From contig CATQHT010000001.1 of the NCBI GenBank assembly GCA_958296045.1, positions 434,001 through 498,000 of the forward strand: a DNA stretch of 64,000 bases, written 5' to 3'. This document shows, one piece after another, positions 48,408-58,196 of the stretch (position 1 is the stretch's first letter; the number at the start of each line of letters is the position of its first letter). Position numbers and translations under genes: made by a program. Origin of the DNA: Rhodothermales bacterium (lineage in GTDB: Bacteria; Bacteroidota; Rhodothermia; Rhodothermales; Bin80). The notes beneath the pieces were generated by a model that worked only from the letters and a program-made list of their open reading frames with translations, did no database searches and was not told where the DNA came from.

Positions 48408-49151
48408 TTGCGTCTGCCAGAAGAAAGCTCCTCCGTGCAGTGGGAAAGCCAAACGCTATCCTACCAGATCGTCCGCAGTCAGCGGCGTAAAAAGACGGTG
48501 TCCATCTCGGTACATCCAGATGGCGGGGTGCGCGTGGCCGTGCCGGCGGCCATGGCAACCGCAGAAGTTGATGCGATGGTGCTTAAGGACGCGGCTTGGA
48601 TTTCGCAAAAGCTAGAGTTCTACCGCTCCCAAGATCCGCCCGCGGTGCCGAGCGACTTTGTGACCGGTGAACCGGTCTCCTACCTTGGGGTCGTATACTA
48701 CCTTGCCGTTGATGGAGGCAGCACGGGCAGTGTGCACATCAATGGTCAGCATATTCATGTGCCCATTACTTTGCCTGCTGTTGATGGCCTCCTGCAGGCC
48801 ACCCAGGTACGTAGCGCACTAATCGCTTGGTTTTTTGATCAGGCCTGTCAATTTCTACCGCAACGCATAAGGCACTGGTGCAGCACCATCGGCCTGCCTT
48901 TACCCCATGCCATGGTGGCAGATCAGAAACGCTGCTGGGGCAGCTGCGGTCCTGGCAACACGATCCGCCTGAACTGGCGCATCATGCAATCTCCCGTACG
49001 TCTGGTGGACTACGTGGTGGTCCACGAGCTCATGCACATGATCCACGCCAACCACAGCCGCCACTACTGGCGAACGGTAGCCTCTGTCATGCCGGACTAT
49101 AAGGATCGCCGTAAAGAGCTGAAACTGCGCTACGCGGATCTGGACTGGTAA
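48408..49151 (+). CDS. YgjP/DUF45-like zinc metallopeptidase
   Basis: A 247-residue protein of the YgjP-like family (M48-related, SprT-like fold). The zinc motif is H206-E-L-M-H210 followed by His at 213/216 (HELMHMIHANHS), preceded by the family segment KRCWGSCGPGNTIRLNWRIM. The N-terminus has the usual YQIVRSQRRKKTVSISV beta-hairpin. The start is TTG at 48408 or GTG at 48435, because TAG at 48402 closes the frame. Family members are often found beside type I restriction genes, but none are here. Its position next to an IS1634 element leaves it as a solitary gene. Confidence 0.92.
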   Translation: MRLPEESSSVQWESQTLSYQIVRSQRRKKTVSISVHPDGGVRVAVPAAMATAEVDAMVLKDAAWISQKLEFYRSQDPPAVPSDFVTGEPVSYLGVVYYLAVDGGSTGSVHINGQHIHVPITLPAVDGLLQATQVRSALIAWFFDQACQFLPQRIRHWCSTIGLPLPHAMVADQKRCWGSCGPGNTIRLNWRIMQSPVRLVDYVVVHELMHMIHANHSRHYWRTVASVMPDYKDRRKELKLRYADLDW

Positions 49152-49989
49152 CGCTCAAGTCCACACACGCTGAAGCAGACGCAATGGCCGAGGCGCGTGG
49201 GCTGCGGGCCGCACCGCCATGCCTCGTGGCTACGTCCGTGCTGAGTACGACGCGCAACCTCCTCTTAGATAATGGGGCACTGCAGGAGTACGCTACTCAC
49301 CACGTTCGCGGGACATGGCGCCTGCAGCGGACGGCGGAGATTCTGAGCCGTTGACCGCTGAGCTGGCGAGACCCCCTGGGCGAGATGCGATGATTGCATA
49401 AGAGAGCCATTGCGCGCTCCATGTCGTCCCCGTGGCTCGGGATCCCATTGACGTTGAAATAGGACTGAGCAACGGCTTCTACATCGGTTACCTTGCTGGC
49501 ATGCAGGGGCAACGCGGGATCTTGGAAACGCTTCGCAGTGCCGTGCCAGAGGTGTCGGCGTCGGCTGCGGCACACCGTGACAAGCGCCGGCGTGCGCTTG
49601 CAGGTCTCGTTTCAAAAAGAAAGTCAAGCCCATAGGTCCCCCATCCTGAAAAATGCGTGAAGTTTTTCAGGTCGCGCGCGACTCCCGGTCAGGACCGCAT
49701 CTGCAGTAGAGCCGTGCGTAGGCGAGGGATCAGTGCATGGGCTGATAGCCAGCGGGGTATCGGATGTTCATGACGGTTGGTAGAGCTTTTCGATTGTCAG
49801 TCTCGTTTGTGAGCTCTGCACTAATGGAATCTATAGTCATATGGGGCATGGAGGCCGGGGTGCTAGGCTGGTGTCCGAACTTACCGTATGGCAGTTAGAC
49901 TGCGAGTGGAGCATTTCCCGGCTACCCGTATCCGCCTGTCGCGACTGCCATGCACATTGCCTTCGCTGCCAATGGCTCAGCAGACCGCT
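49152..49989. other. Stretch without a supported gene
   Basis: Both strands have frames of 60-120 codons around 49265-49635. None shows a motif I recognise. The downstream part, 49640-49980, has nothing visible. Confidence 0.35.
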
Positions 49990-50225
49990 TGTGCGGTTGG
50001 GATCAATGGGAAGAATAGGTTGGGGTCGTAGGCTGTCTGTTTTCTCCAGATGGTCCACAGCACGGCCAGAATCTTGCGCTGCGCATTCAGGCGCGCATGT
50101 GTGCGGTTGTTCGTGCGATCCAGCGAGGCCTCAAAAAAAGCGCTTCACCTCGTTCGAGTCCTTGCCGCCGCGCATGCCGTCCATCCAGGCGCGATAGCTA
50201 GTGCTTGTCAGAGAATAGGGCATTT
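49990..50225 (-). pseudogene. IS110-like transposase C-terminal remnant
   Basis: The minus strand reads TSTSYRAWMDGMRGGKDSNE, then, after a seven-T run that shifts the frame by one, ASLDRTNNRTHARLNAQRKI, LAVLWTIWRKQTAYDPNLFF and a stop. The closing pattern (R-K-I-L-x-V-L-W-x-x-W-x-x-x-x-x-Y-D-P) is the usual end of IS110/IS116-type transposases. The rest is missing. Confidence 0.5.
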
Positions 50226-50447
50226 TGGGCATCTGCCTGGCTGGAGCAAGGTCGGGGGCACGCTGGGGGCCCGATAGGGACGCTGGTTTGAGCGATGGGA
50301 AGGGTAACAGAAGCGCTGCACGGCCATTTCTGACCCTCAACCGGGTTTCGTTAGCTCCTGGCGGCGCAGAGTGGATTCAGCTTACCCGTCGCGGGCTGGT
50401 CGGAAACAGAAAAAGAAGGGCTCAGCCGAAGCTGGAGCGGGCGAGCC

Positions 50448-51414
50448 TTAAGTGGCCTTCGCGCGAGCGGCGTGCCAGGCGCGTCCTTTCGCTTCTTTTT
50501 TCCTGACCACTTTGCCTAGTCGGTGAATGATTGCCGACAGCATCCCCAGCTCTACCAACCGATCGAAGCCCTCCTTTCCGTGGGTACGTATGAGCCCCAT
50601 CCCCCGCTGTTGCAGGTTGTTGATGGCGGACTCGATCGCAGGATGCTCTAGACGCGCCTTGATAAGATCGGGATGAGACTCCCGCTCGCGTTGTTTCGCA
50701 TTGCGGTAACCAGGCTTGGGCATAACGTTCAAGTCCAGTAGCTCATCCAAGGCGTCGCGATTCTTCGCAGAGTAGAAGGCCTTATCCATGCTGCAGGACG
50801 TAAGCGACGGATAGCGCTTCTTTGCTTCGCCTATGAAACCCACGATCATGGCCTTATCGCCCCTGTCGTGCTGCACATGGTGCATCAAGATGAATTGATG
50901 CTGATCCTCCAGCGCGGGTGTCCAGATTACCTCGGATTACCCGTCCAGCTTGGATCGGATTGGGTGCACGAATTCGTCGGATTACGCACCCTAACGCCTT
51001 TGTGATGATCTGGCGCGCAACCGCAAGGAATTGACGTACGCGGTCGAGGAAGCCATTCTTGCGGACCTTACGGCAACGGCGATAGGCTGTCGTTAATCTC
51101 TTCACCCACCAGCGGGCCTTGCGCCAGCCCTTCATTCCTAGCGACTTGCAGTGTCCGTACAACTCGTTAACCAGACTGCGCAATGCATCACAGAGAAGTC
51201 GTACGTCCGTGGGCCACTCCACGTTGGTACGCGCTACAGCCGAATCCGCGCGGCAGCGCAAGGCCTCTTTGGCGCCATGCTTGAGCTCCTTATGACCCTT
51301 TGCTACCACCACTTGGTTGATCTCGTCGAGCACCTCCTTCGTCAGCAGGGACACATTGTCGACCAGTGTTTGCACAGAAAACCGCTTCTTACTGACGTTG
51401 CTGATCATGAGCAT
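50448..51414 (-). pseudogene. ISNCY/IS5-like transposase, frameshifted
   Basis: The first segment from 51414 (NVSKKRFSVQTLVDNVSLLT, VLDEINQVVV) gives the family N-terminus. A frameshift between about 51000 and 50940 moves the frame to LEDQHQFILMHHVQHDRGDK. This leads into SLTSCSMDKAFYSAKNRDAL (Asp), MPKPGYRNAKQRERE, HPAIESAINNLQQRGMGLIR (Glu) and a basic tail. With the frame restored it would be about 330 residues or more, shorter than intact family members. It directly abuts the 0.2-kb repeat at 51432. Confidence 0.8.
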
Positions 51415-51431
51415 CTGACGCAGCGCCTTAT

Positions 51432-51627
51432 CTCGACTTTGTCACTTGTAGTGAAGTGAGAGGTCGGACCTCTCCTGTCCCCGTTTTGGGGGCGTTTTTC
51501 CGGGCGCTATGGAGCCTTTCTGATTACCGGAGCGGTCGGTGGTGGCTTAGGGGGTATTCGCCCCTGTCTTGCGTGTCCTCCGTCGTATTGGGGCCCCTTG
51601 ATCAGGTCTCATCTGTCTGACTCGGAT
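51432..51627. repeat. 0.2-kb direct repeat, copy 2 (solo IS1634 end)
   Basis: It matches 45913-46109 and ends in unrelated sequence after CTCGGA. There is no transposase body. It probably marks an old deletion of a second IS1634 copy. Confidence 0.8.
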
Positions 51628-52005
51628 TTAGCGACGCAGCCTTCGTCTGCCATTTCCCCAAGTATTTCCCTTAACACCGTGATGTATGCCGCATAGATTA
51701 GCCGCATGTTCCAGCAGAGCCAGATTCTTCATGCGCTGAGCGAGGCGCCTTCGCAGGTGTTCCTGAACGGCGTTTTGGCTGATGGGGGTCGGAAGAACCG
51801 CACTGCCATCGCCCAGCCTGTGTGTGTAGCCTTTAACTTTGTCGACGCCCGCGGGCAGGTAGCCTGCGCGCCTAAAGGCCCCCTATCTGAGCGGAACCAT
51901 CCCTATGGCGCCTTAGCAGCGAAAGGGAACATGTATGCGCACGCAACGGTTCTGTGCCTCCTTTGGGTCCCCAGTGACCCACTTCGCAGCCAGACGCATC
52001 CCTAT
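51628..52005. other. Leader region of the metabolic gene run
   Basis: An open frame from 51706 leads in frame into the lipoprotein at 52006, but its residues lack a signal or known motif. I treat 51706-52005 as non-coding. Promoter elements for the gene run should lie here; TTCCCTTAACACCG...TATGCCGCATAGAT near 51665-51700 is a weak candidate. Confidence 0.4.
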
Positions 52006-52476
52006 ATGAGACCCTGGGTGGCAGCCGCAGCGCTCGTCGCAGTGGCGGCAGCGCTGCAAGTAGGGTGCGTCAGCACGCCAGCGGGCGTCACCATCGAATC
52101 GCGCGCGCCCAAAGACACTACGCAAGCGAACCTGCCGCCAATGGTCAAACGCGCATGGATCTTCGTAGAAGGCGTCCAGCAAAGTACAACACCCGCGACC
52201 GTGACCGTGCGGCGGTCGTTTGAGATTACCAACGTGTCACTGCATGTCGGCGCGGAATTCGATAAAGTGCGGCACTACGAAATTGAACGTAACGTCACAG
52301 GAAGCCGCAGGATGCTGGACTTCAGCTTTAGCGGATCCTTTCAGGGCGGATACCTGACCTTCAGCGCAGGCGAGCTGTCCATCGACCGCAAAGGGCGCCA
52401 CATCATCCCCTTCTTCGAAGGACCCATCCAGATCATTGATCACGAGTACGACCTCGTGCTCCTGGTTCAGCAGTAG
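52006..52476 (+). CDS. Small lipoprotein of unknown function
   Basis: The chosen ATG at 52006 gives 156 residues beginning MRPWVAAAALVAVAAALQVG followed by Cys 21, a clear lipobox (L-Q-V-G-C). A longer frame to 51706 would bury this signal. The mature part is beta-rich (VTVRRSFEITNVSLHVG, LDFSFSGSFQGGYLTFSAGE) and may form a small sandwich. It precedes the creatininase-like gene by 22 bases. I recognise no family. Confidence 0.75.
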   Translation: MRPWVAAAALVAVAAALQVGCVSTPAGVTIESRAPKDTTQANLPPMVKRAWIFVEGVQQSTTPATVTVRRSFEITNVSLHVGAEFDKVRHYEIERNVTGSRRMLDFSFSGSFQGGYLTFSAGELSIDRKGRHIIPFFEGPIQIIDHEYDLVLLVQQ

Positions 52477-52498
52477 GCGGACAGCGCGCAGCATCCCC

Positions 52499-53287
52499 AT
52501 GAGTGGCCGCCCCTATATTCTTGCCGAAATCAACTGGCGGCAGGCGCAAGATATCCCCTACTGCGTCGCGATCCTGCCTTGGGGTGCCACCGAAGCACAC
52601 GGATACCACCTGCCCTACGCCACCGATAACATCCAGGTGGATCACATAGCAGCAGCCAGCGCGCACTGGGCATGGGCCAAAGGCGCGCAGACAGTCGTGC
52701 TGCCTACCGTGCCCTTTGGCGTCAACACGGGACAGCTGGATGTAGCGCTTGACATCAACATGATGCCCAGCACCCAGGCTGCGCTCCTGGGCGATGTGGT
52801 ACAGGTGCTCGCACTCCAAGGTATTAGCAAACTGGTGGTGCTCAACGGTCATGGCGGGAACAACTTTCGCCAAATGATCCGCGAATTAGGAGCACGGTTC
52901 CCGGGCATGTTCATCTGCGAAATCAACTGGTTCAAGGTGCTTCGAGGCAGCGAATACTTTGACGAGCCTGGCGATCACGCCGGTGAACTGGAAACCAGCA
53001 ACCTGCTCCACTTGGCACCCGAGCTTGTGGCGCCGCTCTTGGAGGCGGGCTCTGGCGCGGTGCGCCCTTCGGCGCTGCGCGGCATCCGCGAAGGCTGGGT
53101 TTGGGCAGAACGTGACTGGCTCAAAGCAACCGTAGATACTGGCGCGGGCAACCCTGCCCTGTCCACCCCAGAGAAAGGACGACGATTTCTTCAGGCGCTG
53201 ACGGCCAAAATCGGGGCCTTCCTGGTAGAGCTGGCAGCGCAGGACCTCGATAATCTGTATATCGATCCACCGCCAGCGACACCATAG
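52499..53287 (+). CDS. Creatininase-family amidohydrolase
   Basis: A 262-residue protein of the creatininase/MftE fold. Metal ligands are seen in LPWGATEAHGYHLPYATDN (E32, H34, D43), NGHGGN (116-121) and DHAGELETS (159-167, with E163). Family members cleave creatinine or formamide-type amides, or process the mycofactocin peptide. There is no mycofactocin gene here, so the substrate is open. There is no signal peptide, so it is cytoplasmic. The ATG at 52499 is preferred because residues before it (a longer frame to 52436) overlap the previous gene. Confidence 0.93.
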   Translation: MSGRPYILAEINWRQAQDIPYCVAILPWGATEAHGYHLPYATDNIQVDHIAAASAHWAWAKGAQTVVLPTVPFGVNTGQLDVALDINMMPSTQAALLGDVVQVLALQGISKLVVLNGHGGNNFRQMIRELGARFPGMFICEINWFKVLRGSEYFDEPGDHAGELETSNLLHLAPELVAPLLEAGSGAVRPSALRGIREGWVWAERDWLKATVDTGAGNPALSTPEKGRRFLQALTAKIGAFLVELAAQDLDNLYIDPPPATP

Positions 53288-53336
53288 GATCCTATCCCCT
53301 ACCCCCTTGTCGGCTCAATCACCGCACAACCGCATC

Positions 53337-54146
53337 ATGAGAATCTCTGCAGCGATCTGTCTTGTACTGCTGCTCTCGACTACAGCGCAGGCGCAGCACC
53401 CGCTGGGCGAGCAGCTGCAGGAGCTGGACCGGCTCCTGCAGGAGGCCCGCGCGCACAGCACCGCCGCGTCAGAGGCTGCCACGATAGACGAGGTCAGACA
53501 GCATGCTGACGGCGTCTTTGTGACGATCTGGGGCCAGCCTTCCGGCTTGGCAGATCGGATGGGTGGCGCCGCAGCAATGCACGGATGGAAGACCCGCTGG
53601 CAGACTACCGGTGAGGAATTTGACGAGAACCATGTCGCCCGGCACGGCAATACGCCTCCAGCGGTGGACGACCCCACACAGCTCGGGTTCATGGGGCGTG
53701 CCAGATTCTTAAGGCGCGCTCTGGTGCAGCAATACGAGGCGGACCCCGCACAACAGCACTTGCAACACGTGATCGATGCGCTTAATAATGTGATTGGCTG
53801 GGTGCGGCTGGATGACGGGGTGACCAAAGCGGAAAACCAGCCGCGAGTGGATCTGACCTATATGTGGGACGCGCCAAGCGAGTTCTGGAATACAAGCGCG
53901 GATACGGGATGGCTGCATGAGGCCATGGCGCAGGCTCTGAACATTTTGAAGACCAACTATGGTGACAACCTGGCCATGGCGCACGCCCATGCCGCAGCGA
54001 TAACGGCGCTCCTGGACAAATGCCGCTATGGCGTCGATGCCAACGGCGATGGCGCGGTCGCGCCAGTACTTATGGAAGGCGGACTAAGCACCGCCCTGGA
54101 GCATGCCGGATATGCCGGCCTCATGCCAACGACTGAACAGCAATGA
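53337..54146 (+). CDS. Secreted protein of unknown function
   Basis: From the ATG at 53337 there are 269 residues with a signal peptide (MRISAAICLVLLLSTTAQAQ). The mature part is helical. A D-x-N-x-D-G-x-x motif near the C-terminus (GVDANGDGAVAPV) would bind calcium as in EF-hand or dockerin loops. W-rich stretches (MHGWKTRWQTTGEEF) and histidines suggest a periplasmic binding or haem-contacting role, but this is a guess. Its stop overlaps the start of the next gene by 4 bases (ATGA), so the two are translationally coupled. Confidence 0.8.
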   Translation: MRISAAICLVLLLSTTAQAQHPLGEQLQELDRLLQEARAHSTAASEAATIDEVRQHADGVFVTIWGQPSGLADRMGGAAAMHGWKTRWQTTGEEFDENHVARHGNTPPAVDDPTQLGFMGRARFLRRALVQQYEADPAQQHLQHVIDALNNVIGWVRLDDGVTKAENQPRVDLTYMWDAPSEFWNTSADTGWLHEAMAQALNILKTNYGDNLAMAHAHAAAITALLDKCRYGVDANGDGAVAPVLMEGGLSTALEHAGYAGLMPTTEQQ

Positions 54147-57100
54147 AACAGTTCACTACTGTGGCGGTCGCGCTGCTCTTAGCAGGCGGCCAAGCTTCCC
54201 ACGCTCAAGACGAAGGGTGGCAGACGCTTCTGGACAGCACCTCACTTGAGGGCTGGGAGCAGGCGGGGCCCGGTGGGTTCGACCTGCAGGAGGATGGGTC
54301 CGTCCTCAGCCACGGCGGCATGGGGCTCTTCTACTACGCCGCACAGTCGTATCAAGACTTTGAGCTGGAGCTCAAGTGGAACGTGAATAAGCCTAGCGCC
54401 AATGCCGGTGTGTTCGTACGCTTTCCGCCGTCGGATGACCCGTGGGTTGCAGTGCGCGAAGGCTACGAAATACAGATCGACAATAGCCGTGACCCGGACC
54501 ATGTGACGGGCAGCATTTTCGCCATCTCGGCGCCATTTCGCATGCCAGCCAAAGGGCCTGGGGAATGGAACGCGTTCCGCATCCGGGTGGAAGGGCAACG
54601 TTACCGGGTGTGGCTGAATGGCCATCTGGTCAATGACTTCGTCGGCAACCGGTCGCGCGAAGGACATATAGGGCTGCAGAACCACGATGACAGCTCTCAG
54701 GTGGCGTTTCGGGACATTCGCATCCGAACGCTGGAGGGTAATGGTAATGCGCCGATGACGCTTGCTCAGCTGGCTCCAAAGGCGGACCCCGCAAGTGAAG
54801 TGGAAGAGATCCGGGTCCTGATGGTGACTGCCACGCACGGGTTTCGCCATGGCGCCGCCATCCAGGCGCAGAAAGAGGTCATGACCGCCTTATCTGCCAC
54901 TACGGAGCTGCGCGTGGATACCACCGAAGATCTAAGCAAGCTCAACCGCGACACCCTGGCGCAGTATGATGTGCTCTTTTTGGCCAACAGCACGCTGCGC
55001 GCACCGCGGCCAGAGGGGGCTTTAGAGCCCGAAGAGGTGACGCTCGAAGGTACGTTCGCCAATTATGATGTGGTGATGCAGGTGCCAGACAACACCTTTG
55101 AGGGCACGCTGGCACTGTCCGGGACCGAGGATGCGCTTACAGGCGCGATAGCGTTTAAGAGGTTTCCGGGGATTATGGCACTAGAAGAGGCAACCCTAGA
55201 CGCTGATTCGCTCACCATTGCCTGGGAAGCGGAAGGCGTAGGCAGGATGGCCGCCACGCTCAAAGTCCAAAGGGACTCGCTCATAGGTACCATCAGCTTC
55301 ATGAATATGCAGATGCCGCTGGTGGGAGCACGCGCGGTAGATCCCGCACAGCGCTGGCAGCTGTCCATCGGTACACCCCAAGGAGCTATGGAGGCGGAGC
55401 TCGTGCTGGAAGACACGACGGGGTCTATCACCTTTCTGAATGACACGTTCCCGCTCGACGATCTGGTGCGAAGTGACGGGGAGTTGACGTTCTCTTTTGA
55501 CGGCGGAGAGTTTGGTACCGTCGGTGCCGAAGCGCAGCTCACTGGTGGCGAGCTTAGCGGGACCCTCTCGGCTGGTGTCATGACCCTCTCGTTTACCGGT
55601 GTGCACGCGGATACCGAAGAAGAGGAAGCGAACACGCCGATGATCTCCGTCGAGCAGCAGCTCGCCATTATGGAGTTTCTGCGCAATGGCAACGGCATCG
55701 CGGTGGCGCATGCGGGCCTTGATGCGCTCTACCACTGGGATGAATATCGCGAAATGGTCGGTGGAGGACTCTTTGATTCGCACCCTTGGACGCAGAGCGT
55801 GCGCATCACCATCGATGACCCGGACAATGTGGCCACCCGCCACTTCGGTGAAGACTTCTGGATTCGCGACGAGATCTATGTGCTCGACGAGAATCCCCGC
55901 TGGACCAGCCGCGTCCTGATGTCTCTGGACACAGAAAGCGTAGAGCTGACAGGCGATTTGGCGGGCCAGGAGCGTAACGACTACCCCATTGCATGGATAC
56001 GCAAGCACCTGGGCGGCCGCATCTTTGTCACCAAGCTCGGCCACTTTGCCGACGTGTGGAAGACGCCTGCCTTTCAGGAGCATATAGTGCAAGGTCTTCG
56101 TATCGCAGCAGGAAGAGCGGACGCGGACTTCGGCGGGCGTCGCATCAAAGAGGTGATTGCCCAAGAGGTCTGGCCCGATGACATCGCGGTCGATGAGCGC
56201 GGCAACGTGTGGATCGCGGAGCTGCGAGGAGAGATCTACCACTACGATGCGGCCACCGGCGACTGGGGCCAGATTGGCAAAGTCTGGACGACCGACCCCA
56301 CCAACATCGAGCACGGCCTCTATGGCATCGAGGTGGACCCGGCCTTCTATGACGGCAGCCCGTACGTATACCTCTACTACGCGGAACAGCACACCTTCAT
56401 GAATATCCTTTCCCGCGTCGAGTTTGCCGGGGGAGTGCTCCGTATGGAAACCGAAGAGGTGCTGCTGCGCGTGCCTACCGAGCCCACCTGCTGTCACCAG
56501 GCCGGAGACCTGGAATGGGGCCCTGATTCCACGCTCTACCTTTCGACGGGCGACAACGGTATGTCCGAGGTGCGCCCCGACTGGGAACTCAGCGAAGAGC
56601 GCCTGGAGGCCTTCAAAACACGGCACCAGCTTAAGGATATTCACTGGTCGCGAAACGTTGATTCGGAGCGCTCCGCCCAAAACCTGCAGGATCTGCGCGG
56701 CAAGATTTTGCGCATCAACCGCGATGGCACCATCCCGCACGACAACCCCTTCTTTGGCGAGCCCGGCGTGCGCTGGGAAATCTATGTGTACGGCCTCCGC
56801 AACCCGTACCGGTTTAAGGTGGACCACCAGACGGGAGCGCTGTATATCGGCGTGGTGGGGCCGGATGCCGCTTTCGACTACGACGAATACGTCGTGTCAT
56901 CCGAAGGCGGCGAGAACTTCGGCTGGCCACGCACGCTGGGAGCGTTGTTCTATAATGAGTGGACGCCGGACATGATTCCGGGGTATGCGCCGCCCTTCTG
57001 GGAGTACACGTACGAAAGTGGTGGCCGCTCAGCGACGGTAGGTCCGATCTATCGGCACGAAGGTAAAGGAGCGTTTCCGTCGATCCTACAGAACAAGCTA

Positions 57101-57658
57101 TTCGTGTTCGACTGGGCGCGCCGGTGGATCAAGTACGGGGAGCTGGTCGAGGGAACGTTTGCCAGCGACCAGGAGCGCGATGTGCGCCAGGAGGTGCCTG
57201 AGATCACGATGCCTGCGATGCGGCTGGTCAACATCAAGACGTTTGACACGCTCACGGACACCGCACCGATCTCCATGGAGCTCGGGCCCGACGGCAGCCT
57301 CTACGTAGCGGAGTTCGATGGATTCTGGGTTCCGGGTCCTGATGCGCAGGTGACCCGATATCGCTGGCTCGAAGGCAATCGTCCGCCTCTGGGGGATGCT
57401 CGCATCATGGATGAAGGAGACGGTCGTTTCCGCTTTGACGCGTCGGACCTGCACGACCCAGACCTGGATCTGCTGACGTATCACTGGGATTTCGGAGACG
57501 GCCATGAGAGCTCGCGTCACCTTGTGCACCACCGATACGAGGCGCCGGGCGAGTATCCTGTAGTGCTGACGGTCACCGATGCGCGCGGCATGGTTCGTAC
57601 GATTGCCCGTACGGTGCACCTGGAGCCGGCGCTGCCATCGGGGCCCAACGGACGATAG
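54143..57658 (+). CDS. DUF1080-ThuA-sorbosone dehydrogenase-PKD multidomain protein
   Basis: A 1,171-residue secreted protein (signal to about residue 21). Residues 24-200 are a DUF1080/3-keto-disaccharide-hydrolase-like sandwich (GWQTLLDSTSLEGWEQ ... GEWNAFRIRVEGQRYRVWLN). ThuA starts at 222 (IRVLMVTATHGFRHGAAI) and resumes at 503-660 (GIAVAHAGLDALYHW ... KLGHFADVWK). Between them, 290-500 is an inserted beta-rich segment of two similar halves, each with a 'G..L.G' pattern. Residues 665-1070 are a glucose/sorbosone dehydrogenase propeller (DDIAVDERGNVWIAELRGEI, CCHQAGDLEWGPDSTLYLST, YGLRNPYRFKVD). Residues 1075-1165 are a PKD domain (YHWDFGDGHESS). It probably oxidises or processes a sugar at the cell surface or in the periplasm. 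Confidence 0.93.
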   Translation: MKQFTTVAVALLLAGGQASHAQDEGWQTLLDSTSLEGWEQAGPGGFDLQEDGSVLSHGGMGLFYYAAQSYQDFELELKWNVNKPSANAGVFVRFPPSDDPWVAVREGYEIQIDNSRDPDHVTGSIFAISAPFRMPAKGPGEWNAFRIRVEGQRYRVWLNGHLVNDFVGNRSREGHIGLQNHDDSSQVAFRDIRIRTLEGNGNAPMTLAQLAPKADPASEVEEIRVLMVTATHGFRHGAAIQAQKEVMTALSATTELRVDTTEDLSKLNRDTLAQYDVLFLANSTLRAPRPEGALEPEEVTLEGTFANYDVVMQVPDNTFEGTLALSGTEDALTGAIAFKRFPGIMALEEATLDADSLTIAWEAEGVGRMAATLKVQRDSLIGTISFMNMQMPLVGARAVDPAQRWQLSIGTPQGAMEAELVLEDTTGSITFLNDTFPLDDLVRSDGELTFSFDGGEFGTVGAEAQLTGGELSGTLSAGVMTLSFTGVHADTEEEEANTPMISVEQQLAIMEFLRNGNGIAVAHAGLDALYHWDEYREMVGGGLFDSHPWTQSVRITIDDPDNVATRHFGEDFWIRDEIYVLDENPRWTSRVLMSLDTESVELTGDLAGQERNDYPIAWIRKHLGGRIFVTKLGHFADVWKTPAFQEHIVQGLRIAAGRADADFGGRRIKEVIAQEVWPDDIAVDERGNVWIAELRGEIYHYDAATGDWGQIGKVWTTDPTNIEHGLYGIEVDPAFYDGSPYVYLYYAEQHTFMNILSRVEFAGGVLRMETEEVLLRVPTEPTCCHQAGDLEWGPDSTLYLSTGDNGMSEVRPDWELSEERLEAFKTRHQLKDIHWSRNVDSERSAQNLQDLRGKILRINRDGTIPHDNPFFGEPGVRWEIYVYGLRNPYRFKVDHQTGALYIGVVGPDAAFDYDEYVVSSEGGENFGWPRTLGALFYNEWTPDMIPGYAPPFWEYTYESGGRSATVGPIYRHEGKGAFPSILQNKLFVFDWARRWIKYGELVEGTFASDQERDVRQEVPEITMPAMRLVNIKTFDTLTDTAPISMELGPDGSLYVAEFDGFWVPGPDAQVTRYRWLEGNRPPLGDARIMDEGDGRFRFDASDLHDPDLDLLTYHWDFGDGHESSRHLVHHRYEAPGEYPVVLTVTDARGMVRTIARTVHLEPALPSGPNGR

Positions 57659-57679
57659 GCTGACTATTCTGGCGAATGT

Positions 57680-58192
57680 ATGCGGACGGTCTTTGGCGTT
57701 ATAACCCTACTAGTGGTGGCAGCGGTGGTTGTAGCCTTTGCGGCGTCGCCCACAGCAGACGAGGGCGAAAAACTCTACTTGTCCCGGTGCATGTCCTGCC
57801 ATCAGGTGGACGGCCTGGGCATCGCGGGGGTGTTTCCGCCGCTGGTGAAGACAGACTGGGTGACCGGTGACGAGGGGCGCCTGATACGCTTGGTGCTTGA
57901 CGGCATGATGGGCGAGGTCAAGGTGGACGGGGTCATATACTCTGGCGCCATGCCACCGTGGAAATCTTTTCTCTCCGACGACGAGGTGGCGGCGCTCTTG
58001 ACGTACATTCGTGAAGCCTGGGGCAACGACGCTTCCGCGGTGACGGCCCAACAGGTGGCACGCGTGCGCGAAGCGTCCGCTGATCGTTCCACTCCGTGGA
58101 GCGCCGAAGAGCTGATGCAGCCTAGCAACCAGGGCATACCCGGCTCTTTGGAGGCGCTCTTTGCCCGTCCCGACACCTCGAGTCACCGCTGA
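57680..58192 (+). CDS. Class I cytochrome c
   Basis: 170 residues: a hydrophobic N-terminal signal or anchor (VITLLVVAAVVVAF), then haem motif C37-M-S-C40-H41 and the axial Met in SGAMPPW (M91). The C-terminal part extends to 170 residues with a charged tail. It fits a membrane-tethered or periplasmic electron acceptor. It lies 21 bases after the sorbosone-dehydrogenase-type gene and 4 bases before the SMP-30 gene, so it very probably takes electrons from the quinoproteins of this run. Confidence 0.93.
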   Translation: MRTVFGVITLLVVAAVVVAFAASPTADEGEKLYLSRCMSCHQVDGLGIAGVFPPLVKTDWVTGDEGRLIRLVLDGMMGEVKVDGVIYSGAMPPWKSFLSDDEVAALLTYIREAWGNDASAVTAQQVARVREASADRSTPWSAEELMQPSNQGIPGSLEALFARPDTSSHR

Positions 58193-58196
58193 AGCT

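Noticed and set aside
51706-52005. N-terminal extension of the lipoprotein
   Set aside because: It would place the clear signal peptide and lipobox 100 residues inside the protein. The internal ATG at 52006 is the better start.
55196-56827. 543-codon minus-strand frame
   Set aside because: It is antisense to the ThuA/sorbosone dehydrogenase gene and arises from the strong codon bias there. It has no family motif.
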